From a virus, in the IMG/VR virus record IMGVR_UViG_3300031566_000482, positions 1 through 20,091 of that record: DNA of 20,091 nt; one strand, 5' to 3'. Shown here piece after piece: positions 1 through 6,265 of the stretch. The notes beneath the pieces were generated by a model that saw only the letters and a program-made list of their open reading frames with translations, was not told where the DNA came from and made no database searches. The position numbers were made by a program, and so were the translations under genes. Position 1 is the first letter of the stretch. Each line of letters opens with the position of its first letter.

Positions 1-35
1 CCGTATGATCCATCCGGCATCTGCCTAAAAGACAT
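1..35 (-). CDS. Start of next gene, cut by left edge
   Basis: ATG 35 begins MSFRQMPDGSY and continues past the window. GGAG lies 8 bases upstream, inside the end of the 533-residue gene, and the ATG is 3 bases after that gene's TAA. Too little remains to name it. Confidence 0.6.
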   Translation of the reverse strand, partial: MSFRQMPDGSY

Positions 36-38
36 GGC

Positions 39-1640
39 TTATGCTCCGAAGTCGAGTAGCGAGACGAGGTCAACGTCGGCGACCGCGCCGATGATGGTAA
101 GCCCGGATTCGAGCATTTCGCCAACGCGCGCAGCGGTGGCCGTCTTTTGCTCCTCGGTCATGGTGGTGTTCGCGTAGGTGTTCGTCAGAGCTTGCACCAC
201 ATCGCGGTACAGGTTCGCCGCAGACGCGCTCGACTGGATCAGGTTCTTGTACTGGCCCTCGAGATCGACAATCGTCGTGGCTTGGTCGCCCTTCAACTCC
301 TGCAACACCAGCGCCATATCGTTCTGAGCGGTCTGCAACGCCATCGAGGCGGCGAACCGTTCCTGAATCAGCCCGCGCTCAATCTCCGCTTGCGCCGGGA
401 GGATCTGGCCGGTCTGAAGATCCGCCTCAACTTGCGCCATTTCCGAGTTCAGGTCGGCCTGGGTCTGCATCGTGGCGAGCTGGTTGTCTTGTTGAATGCC
501 CAAGATCCTCTCCTGCTGCGCGTACTGCGCGGGCAGGAGTTGCCCGGTCTGAAGGTCGGCCTCGAGTTGTTGGCGCTGCTGCGCGAAGTCGTTTTGCAGC
601 GTCGTAAGGGCCGTCTGGTGCTGCTGCTCGAACTCCATCGTCCCAAGGGTCTGCGCGTAGGCTTGCGCGGAAAGCTCCTTCTGGAACGTGAACTGCTCGC
701 CAGCCAACGCACTTTGCTGGTCGAACTGCTGCTTGAGCAGTTCCTTTTGCTGCGCATGCTCGGCAGGCATGATTTGCCCGGTCTGCAAATCGACGTCCAA
801 CTGCATCATCTGCGCGCTGATGTCGGCTTGCGCCGTCATCGCGGCGAGGCGGTCGGTCTGCTCCTGTTGGAGGATGGCCTGTTTCGCCGCCAACTCGGCG
901 GGCATGATCTGCCCGGTTTCCAAGTTCGCCGCGAGCTGCGCCATGCCTTCAGCGAAGTCGTTTTGCAGCGTCGCCATCGCTCTCTGGTGGACTTGCTGGA
1001 AATCCATCGTTCCGAGCGTTTGCTCGTAGGTCTGCGTGGACAACTCGCTTTGCTGCTCGAATTCCTGCTCGAGCAGCGCCTTCTTCTGCTCGTACTCGGC
1101 TGGCATGATCTGACCAGTGCGCAAGTCGGCGTCGAGTTGCGCCATGTCCTTGTTGAAGGTGTCTTGCAGAGTGAGGAGCTCCGCCTGGATCTCACCACCA
1201 ACCCTCTGGCTCTCGATCGCGTTCAGTGCGGCCGCGTTCGTGCGCGACTTCTCGTTCTCGGCCGTGGCATCGAAGCGCCTGGCGACGTTCTCCTCCCCCT
1301 GATTGACAAGCCGTTGCTGCGAGTACGTGCTGGCGTCCTGCTGGGCTATGGGCAGCCCGGCGTCGATCGCCGCGGCTTCCCCGGCAGATGCAGCCATCGT
1401 GCTGTTGAGCAGCCCGCGCTTGTTCGCGAACTCCTTTGCGCTCGTCCTCGCGCGCGTGATGTACGGGCTGTTCTTGTTGAGAAGTGTGTCCAACTGACCG
1501 GCGACCGTGTCGGTTTCCTGATTGACGGTCCCGATGTCGGTTTCGTACCCCGTGCTTTCCACGGTCGCAACCGTCCCGGCGTCGAGTTCATCCGTGACAC
1601 CCGTGCGGTCCCGAACGTCTTCAATCAGGCCTTCTGGCAT
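39..1640 (-). CDS. Long coiled-coil virion protein, possibly internal/ejection protein
   Basis: This 533-residue protein starts with an acidic segment, then NQETDTVAGQLDTLLNKNSP and a region with ANKRGLLNSTMAASAGEAAA (about residues 40-95), which I recall from virion proteins of podophages. Residues 130-440 are Gln/Ala/Glu/Leu-rich helix with five TGQ(I/L)(M/L)PA turns near residues 172, 239, 283, 361 and 406. The C-terminal part has a helix-rich tail (NLYRDVVQALTNTYANT, then VGEMLESGLTIIGAVADV) with a mildly hydrophobic segment. I infer an internal or ejection protein or a tail-associated rod from the coiled-coil make-up and position after the tail genes. The ATG has AAGGGGA about 6 bases upstream and follows the previous stop by 11 bases. 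Confidence 0.78.
   Translation of the reverse strand: MPEGLIEDVRDRTGVTDELDAGTVATVESTGYETDIGTVNQETDTVAGQLDTLLNKNSPYITRARTSAKEFANKRGLLNSTMAASAGEAAAIDAGLPIAQQDASTYSQQRLVNQGEENVARRFDATAENEKSRTNAAALNAIESQRVGGEIQAELLTLQDTFNKDMAQLDADLRTGQIMPAEYEQKKALLEQEFEQQSELSTQTYEQTLGTMDFQQVHQRAMATLQNDFAEGMAQLAANLETGQIMPAELAAKQAILQQEQTDRLAAMTAQADISAQMMQLDVDLQTGQIMPAEHAQQKELLKQQFDQQSALAGEQFTFQKELSAQAYAQTLGTMEFEQQHQTALTTLQNDFAQQRQQLEADLQTGQLLPAQYAQQERILGIQQDNQLATMQTQADLNSEMAQVEADLQTGQILPAQAEIERGLIQERFAASMALQTAQNDMALVLQELKGDQATTIVDLEGQYKNLIQSSASAANLYRDVVQALTNTYANTTMTEEQKTATAARVGEMLESGLTIIGAVADVDLVSLLDFGA
398..1126 (-). repeat. Coiled-coil repeats with TGQxxPA turns in the 533-aa protein
   Basis: Five (N/D)LxTGQ(I/L)(M/L)PA elements are encoded near 1101-1126, 901-926, 767-790, 533-558 and 398-423. 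Spacing alternates: about 67, 45, 78 and 45 residues. A 122-residue higher-order repeat is also visible: QTLGTMDFQQVHQRAMATL (about 954-1028) recurs as QTLGTMEFEQQHQTALTTL (about 588-658). Confidence 0.8.
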
Positions 1641-1651
1641 TCACTTCCCCT

Positions 1652-2101
1652 TCATTCGTCGGTGATAAACGGCCCGAGGTCGGCGAGGTCATTCGCCGAA
1701 AACGTCATCTTTCGATGCTCGGGCGTACCGTCCGCGTCCCCGAACATATCGAGAGGCAGCGGGTTGTAGTCGATCTCCACGACCTCTTTATTGAGTTCGC
1801 GAAGCTCCTTGTTCAGGTTATTCATTGCCACGCGATGCTCTTCAAGACGCGCCTTCCACGGCTCGTCCTCCTCGCCCGTGTTGCGCTCGAGCGGGGGAAT
1901 CATCATCCCGCCATCTGTCGATTGCCCGCCGAGGCCCTCGAAGAACTTGAGCTGCGTCTCCTCGAACGCCGCGACGATAGGCTTCAACTTCCCCAGCAAG
2001 CGACTGATGCGCCAGGCTGGTTTTTGCGGGAGCTTCTGCGCGCCCATGCTGCGCAGTGCTGTAAAGGCCAAGCGGACTTGCTCAACGGTTGCTTCAATCA
2101 C
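1652..2101 (-). CDS. Unassigned phage protein (149 aa)
   Basis: The start is GTG 2101, with AAGGAGAGG 6 bases before it inside the micro-ORF. The N-terminal half is helical (IEATVEQVRLAFTALRSMG, then AWRISRLLGKLKPIVAAFEETQLKFF), the middle is Gly/Met/Pro-rich and charged (MMIPPLERNTGEEDEPW), then another helix (HRVAMNNLNKELRELNKEVVEID), ending in FSANDLADLGPFITDE. This helix-linker-helix design with a closing SANDLxxLGPF segment is something I recall in other phages as a protein of unknown function. No membrane or signal segment. Its place between adhesin and coiled-coil protein suggests a tail or virion-associated role, not more. Confidence 0.78.
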   Translation of the reverse strand: MIEATVEQVRLAFTALRSMGAQKLPQKPAWRISRLLGKLKPIVAAFEETQLKFFEGLGGQSTDGGMMIPPLERNTGEEDEPWKARLEEHRVAMNNLNKELRELNKEVVEIDYNPLPLDMFGDADGTPEHRKMTFSANDLADLGPFITDE

Positions 2102-2162
2102 GAAACCTCTCCTTGTGTTCTGGATCGTCTGGGTTCGCAGCCGGGATATAAACGAACGTCAT
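2094..2162 (-). CDS. 22-codon micro-ORF with strong ribosome site
   Basis: Starting at ATG 2162 the reading is MTFVYIPAANPDDPEHKERF, then Arg-Asp and a TGA stop (2094-2096). AAGGAG lies at 2169-2174, 6 bases upstream, one of the best ribosome sites in the window, and no other ATG uses it. The ORF overlaps the GTG start of the next gene by 8 bases. That next gene has its own AAGGAGAGG, which lies inside the micro-ORF. A real small protein, or a leader whose translation feeds the downstream start, would both explain the layout. I recognise no family. Confidence 0.55.
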   Translation of the reverse strand: MTFVYIPAANPDDPEHKERFRD

Positions 2163-2192
2163 GTCGTACTCCTTATGAAACTGTGCCTAGTG

Positions 2193-3137
2193 TTATAGGA
2201 ACCCAAAGTAGGTGATGACGATGATGCCCTGGGCGCCGTTGCCGCCGAAGGTGTTTGTTCCCGCCCCGCCGCCGCCGCCATAAAGAGCACCCGCCCTGCC
2301 TGGCGCGCTCCCGCTTGCCGCACCACCACCGCCTCCGCCGCCCGATCCATGAGTGGCCTCATCGAAATCAATCCCAGCCCCACCGTTCGCGGCGGGCGCA
2401 GCCCCGCCGGACATGAGCGCGCCACCACCACCCCCGCCGCCGGTAGTTCCGGCGGTCGCAGCTATCGGGCCAGCCCCCCCTGTGCCTCCAGTGCCGCCGC
2501 CCCCGCCGCCAGTTCTGGCGCCGCCATTGCCGCCGTGCGGTGGATTTGAGGGGTTGCCAGCTGCGCCGGCCGCACCGCCCCCGTTTCCGCCGCCCCCGCC
2601 GCCGGCGTAGTAGAGATTTGGTCCAGCGGTGTTGCCAGTGCCGCCCGCTCCGCCGTTGCCATTTGGGCCACCAGCACCACCACCACCACCGAAACCGGCC
2701 AATGTGAGGGTGGGTGGGGGTGGCCCAAAGTTGGTGTTTCCACCATTCCCGCCGCTGTACTTGGTGTCTCCAACCCCCGATGCTGCCTGGCCGCCGGTTG
2801 GGAACGTGCCGCCCTTTGCTACGATTGCGGAACTGTTGAAGGTGGTATCTCCGCCGACGCCAGAAGTTCCCCCGGCCCCGATCGCGTAGGGAATGCTGGC
2901 GCCTGGCGTCAGCGTGAGATTGGCCGATTTGGAATAGCCCCCGCCCCCGCCGGCATAATTGATACCAACGGCCACTCCTTGAGTAGATCCCCCGCCGATG
3001 CACTCGACCTTGTTGTTGGCGCTGTTCCAGTCTGCCGGCACGGTCCACGAGGTGCCGGAGGTGAGATAGACGTAGGTTGGGGTCGTGGACACTACGCGGC
3101 CCTTGCCACCGAACAGGACTTGCTGTGGTGCGCCCAT
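2193..3137 (-). CDS. Glycine-rich adhesin-like tail protein
   Basis: Translated from ATG 3137 the protein has 314 residues. I reject the ATG ten codons further upstream because 3137 overlaps the fibre stop as TGATG and the extra codons lie inside the fibre gene. After a short N-terminus (MGAPQQVLFGGKGRV) comes YVYLTSGTSWTVPADWNSAN, the opening of the phage glycine-rich domain that I place in the Gly_rich_2 type. About 250 residues then consist largely of GGGG runs with scattered Asn, Pro, Thr and aromatic residues, closing in GAQGIIVITYFGFL. By analogy with glycine-rich tip adhesins of other phages it may sit at the fibre end and contact the host; this is inference. Strong compositional bias causes many long open frames on the opposite strand. 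Confidence 0.8.
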   Translation of the reverse strand: MGAPQQVLFGGKGRVVSTTPTYVYLTSGTSWTVPADWNSANNKVECIGGGSTQGVAVGINYAGGGGGYSKSANLTLTPGASIPYAIGAGGTSGVGGDTTFNSSAIVAKGGTFPTGGQAASGVGDTKYSGGNGGNTNFGPPPPTLTLAGFGGGGGAGGPNGNGGAGGTGNTAGPNLYYAGGGGGGNGGGAAGAAGNPSNPPHGGNGGARTGGGGGGTGGTGGAGPIAATAGTTGGGGGGGALMSGGAAPAANGGAGIDFDEATHGSGGGGGGGAASGSAPGRAGALYGGGGGAGTNTFGGNGAQGIIVITYFGFL

Positions 3138-6100
3138 CAGGTGAGCCCTGTGCCGCTGATGATCCACGTCGTCGTGGTCATCTTCACCGCCGTCGCAACA
3201 CCATGCGCGGCAAGCGTTCTGCTTCCAGTGGTTCCCGCGCCAGCCAGATACATCGTGTCGGTCGTGATCGCGATGGTAATGACGCCGGCGGAGATCTGGT
3301 TGATGAACGTGATCGCGGTCCCGATCGGGAAGGCCACGCTCGCATTCGCGGGTATCGTCCAGATGCGCGCGGTCGTGTCGGCCGAGGGGTGGAAAATATG
3401 CTTGCCGGAATCAGCAAGGACAAGCTCGTAGGCCGCGCTCTTGCTGTTCTGCGGGATTTCCAAGAAGCCCACGCTGTTCGTGCCGTCTGCCGTGCAGCTC
3501 GACAGATTGCCGCCAGAATTCCAAGTGCCCGTTGTAATGGTCCCGACCGTGACCAAGTTTGAGCAAGTCGTGATCGACGATTGCGTCGCGTTTGTCACAG
3601 TCGCGGCCGAGCCCGAGGCGTCGCCCGTAAGGGCTCCAACGAACGTCGTCGCGGTGAGCGCGTTGGAACTCGCGTTGTAGGTCAGTCCCGCGTCGGAGCG
3701 CGCGCCCTGAGTGCCTGTCTGGCCGGTCGCGAGCAGGACCCATGTCGAGGTATCCGCGGCGGCATCGGTGACACCGACGTTCGTCGCATTTGTCGCATTC
3801 GTCGCCGTCGTGGCGGTTGTCGCGTTACCAGATAGCGCGCCGACAAACGTCGTCGTACTAAGCGCATTTGAGCTTGAGTTGTAGGTCAGACCGGCATCGG
3901 TTCTCGGTGATTCGCTTCCGGTCTGATTGATCGCCACCAAGGGCCAGGTCGTCGTGTCCGCCCCCGCATCGCTGACCGTAACCGTCCCGGCGTTGCCGCT
4001 GACGCTCGTCTGATCCCCGGTGTTGGAGCCGGTCGCCGTGCCGCCGCCGGTTGCAATAGTGCCGTCCGAGAGCGCCGTATTCAGTTGCGCTACCGTGAAG
4101 GACCCGAGAATCGCCGCGTTGCCGGTCGATGTGACGTGGCCGGTGAGGTTAGCGTTGGTCGTGACGTTGCCTGCGGTCAGGCTCGCCGCCGTACCGCTGA
4201 TGTTCGTGCCAACAAGGGAGGTCGGTGTTCCCGCAGCACCGTTAAACGTGATGAACGCGCCACCAATACCGACATTAACCGCGAGCGCCGCTGCAACCCC
4301 GGTCCCAAGACCAGATACGCCGCTCGAGATCGGCAAGCCCGTGCAGCTCGTCAGCACACCGCTCTGAGGCGTACCGAGGGCGGGCGTAACAAGCGCGGGA
4401 TTCGTCGCGCGCACGGGGGCGCCCGTGCCCGTCGCCGTGGTCCAAATCGGGAGCGCCGCGCCGCCGCCGACGAGGATCTGAGCCGTTGTTCCTTGCGCGA
4501 GAGATTGCTGCACCCCGGCTGCGGTTGTTCCGGTAGCCACCAGAGCGAAGGCTGTGGTCCCGGTCACTCGACCCGTGCCACCGTTCGCAATCGCGAGCGT
4601 CCCGGCAATGGTGATCGTGCCGGAGGCGGTGACTGGACCGCCGGACGTCGTCAGGCCGGTGGTCCCGCCAGACACGTCGATCGACGTGACCGTTCCCGAT
4701 CCCGGTAGGTTTTGGAATGTAGGTAGAGCCCCCGCCCCATTCGATGTCAGAACCTCGCCAGAAAGCCCAAGACCCGCAATCGACTGTTGCGCACCAGTGC
4801 CGGTTGTTCCACCGCAAAGCACGGCGTAGGCCGTGTGCGATGCCCGACCTGTTCCGCCGTTTGCAACAACCGCCGTGCCAGTGATGTTCGACGCAGTGCC
4901 AGAGATATTGCCGCTGACGTTCGCCCCGGTAATGCTCGTCAGGTTCGCACCAGATACAGCACCGAAGAGGCCGCTCCATGTGCCGCTGGTGATCGTTCCT
5001 ACGCTGGTCAGCGACGAAGTAACCACGGTCGCATTCAGCGCCGCGCCAGTAAGTGTTCCGGCCGCCGCCGTGACCGTGATGTTCGCGGTGCCGTTGAAGC
5101 TGACTCCGTTGATGTCGCGCGCCGTCTCTAGTGCTGTCGCCGTTCCGGCGTTCCCGCTGACCGTCGTTTGATCGCCCGTGTTGGTGCCGGTGATCGAGGC
5201 GTTGCCCGTCATGGTGAACGTGCGACTCGCATCGCCCAGCGTCACTGTCAGCGTCTTGTCGCTGACCGTCAGGTTCTCGGTGTTGGCGATCTTGAGATCG
5301 AACGCGCCAGTTCCAGTAGAGCGGACCCCGAGCGAGGTCAGCGCGTTGTGCTGCCCGCCCGTGATCGTCGGGGCCGCACTCATTACGAACGTCGTGCCGG
5401 TCCCTGTTTGCGAGGCAATCGAGGTTGCGTTTCCAGAACTGGTGATCGGGCCGGTCAGATTGGCGTTGGTGGTGACATTCCCGGCCGTCAGGTTGGCGGC
5501 CGTTCCGCTGATATTCGTGCCAACCAATGTCGTCGGAGTACCGAGGTCCGGCGACGTGAGCGCCGGCGATCCCGCGCGCACCGGAGACCCGGTCCCAGTT
5601 GCCGTTGTCCAGACTGGAAGTGCCGCCCCGCCCCCCACAAGGATTTGGGCCGTGGTGCCCTGCGTGAGCGTTTGCTGGACTCCGGCGGCGGTAGTGCCGG
5701 TGGCGACCAAGGAATACGCTGTGGTGCCCGTGATGCGCCCCGTGCCGCCGTTGGCGATAGGTAGCGTTCCAACAACCCCCGTGGTCAAGGGGAGCCCTGC
5801 GCAGCTCGTCAGCGTTCCACTTTGGGGCGTACCGAGAGCCGGGGTCACCAAAACTGGGTTGGTCGCAAAAACCAGAGCCCCGGTTCCGGTCTCGCCCGTG
5901 ACAGCGGTAGCCAGGTTTGCGCTAGATGGCGTGGCAAGGAAGGCCGCAACCCCTGACCCCAAGCCGCTGATTCCGGTGCTGACTGGCAAACTCGTCGCGT
6001 TCGTCAGGTCGATCGAGCTCGGAACACCTAGATTGGGGGTGGTCAGGGCCGGAGAAACCGCCCTGACCGGCGCACCAGTTCCAGTCGCCGTCGTCCAGAC

Positions 6101-6265
6101 AGCGGATAAAGTTGCTCCGCCGCCGACAAGGATCTGCCCTGTCGTCCCGGTCGAGAAGAAATCGAACGCAAGTTCGATCGCCGAAAACTCGGCGCGCTGA
6201 ACCGCCGACGAACCGGAGGAGCCTGTAGCTGGCGACCCTGTCGGGGTGTAGTAAGCGTTTGACAT
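3137..6265 (-). CDS. Tail fibre, repeat-rich
   Basis: This 1042-residue protein is a probable host-binding or head/tail fibre. The N-terminal 45 residues (MSNAYYTPTGSPATG...RAEFSAIELAFDFF) match a virion-attachment segment I know from phage fibres. The long shaft is Gly/Thr/Ala/Asn-rich with repeated motifs, including IANGGTGR, TAQILVGGGAALP, TPALGTPQSG and GTNISGTAA. Two shaft blocks of about 65 residues are near-identical in protein. The last 105 residues, from EIPQNSKSAAYELVLADSG to KMTTTTWIISGTGLT, match a common fibre C-terminal beta domain. No catalytic domain such as a depolymerase is visible. The ATG overlaps the nozzle stop (TAATG), with GGAGG 11 bases before. The stop overlaps the next start as TGATG. 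Confidence 0.85.
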   Translation of the reverse strand: MSNAYYTPTGSPATGSSGSSAVQRAEFSAIELAFDFFSTGTTGQILVGGGATLSAVWTTATGTGAPVRAVSPALTTPNLGVPSSIDLTNATSLPVSTGISGLGSGVAAFLATPSSANLATAVTGETGTGALVFATNPVLVTPALGTPQSGTLTSCAGLPLTTGVVGTLPIANGGTGRITGTTAYSLVATGTTAAGVQQTLTQGTTAQILVGGGAALPVWTTATGTGSPVRAGSPALTSPDLGTPTTLVGTNISGTAANLTAGNVTTNANLTGPITSSGNATSIASQTGTGTTFVMSAAPTITGGQHNALTSLGVRSTGTGAFDLKIANTENLTVSDKTLTVTLGDASRTFTMTGNASITGTNTGDQTTVSGNAGTATALETARDINGVSFNGTANITVTAAAGTLTGAALNATVVTSSLTSVGTITSGTWSGLFGAVSGANLTSITGANVSGNISGTASNITGTAVVANGGTGRASHTAYAVLCGGTTGTGAQQSIAGLGLSGEVLTSNGAGALPTFQNLPGSGTVTSIDVSGGTTGLTTSGGPVTASGTITIAGTLAIANGGTGRVTGTTAFALVATGTTAAGVQQSLAQGTTAQILVGGGAALPIWTTATGTGAPVRATNPALVTPALGTPQSGVLTSCTGLPISSGVSGLGTGVAAALAVNVGIGGAFITFNGAAGTPTSLVGTNISGTAASLTAGNVTTNANLTGHVTSTGNAAILGSFTVAQLNTALSDGTIATGGGTATGSNTGDQTSVSGNAGTVTVSDAGADTTTWPLVAINQTGSESPRTDAGLTYNSSSNALSTTTFVGALSGNATTATTATNATNATNVGVTDAAADTSTWVLLATGQTGTQGARSDAGLTYNASSNALTATTFVGALTGDASGSAATVTNATQSSITTCSNLVTVGTITTGTWNSGGNLSSCTADGTNSVGFLEIPQNSKSAAYELVLADSGKHIFHPSADTTARIWTIPANASVAFPIGTAITFINQISAGVITIAITTDTMYLAGAGTTGSRTLAAHGVATAVKMTTTTWIISGTGLT
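3631..3755 (-). repeat. Fibre shaft repeat of a second type, copy 2
   Basis: Encodes DTSTWVLLATGQTGT, then DAGLTYNASSNALTATTFVG. Close to the block at 3840-3961 in protein, more different in DNA. Confidence 0.8.
3840..3961 (-). repeat. Fibre shaft repeat of a second type, copy 1
   Basis: Encodes DTTTWPLVAINQTGS, then DAGLTYNSSSNALSTTTFVG. It pairs with the block at 3631-3755, about 69 codons further downstream. Confidence 0.8.
4409..4602 (-). repeat. Fibre shaft repeat, copy 2
   Basis: This block encodes AIANGGTGRVTGTTAFALVA and then GVQQSLAQGTTAQILVGGG, ending in WTTATGTGAPVRA. A weaker, partial relative (ANGGTGRASHTAYAVLCGG) is encoded near 4790-4865, and the QILVGGG...PVRA part recurs near 6070-6140. 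Confidence 0.85.
5574..5767 (-). repeat. Fibre shaft repeat, copy 1
   Basis: This block encodes PIANGGTGRITGTTAYSLVA and then GVQQTLTQGTTAQILVGGG, ending in WTTATGTGSPVRA. It is nearly identical in protein to the block at 4409-4602, while the DNA differs at many third codon positions. Confidence 0.85.

Noticed and set aside
147-1769. 540-residue open frame on the plus strand
   Set aside because: It is fully opposite the 533-residue coiled-coil gene, has Arg/Leu-rich composition typical of antisense reading of GC-rich DNA, and has no supporting context.
2353-2889. Proline-rich plus-strand proteins
   Set aside because: They are antisense readings of glycine codons (GGN gives CCN) in the glycine-rich adhesin gene.
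5178-6200. 340-residue open frame on the plus strand
   Set aside because: It lies opposite the fibre gene, its Val/Pro/Ala repeats mirror the fibre repeats, and all supported genes run the other way.
3137-6265. Diversity-generating retroelement with a variable region in the fibre
   Set aside because: No reverse transcriptase, template repeat or accessory gene is in the window, and the fibre C-terminus looks like a common fixed beta domain.
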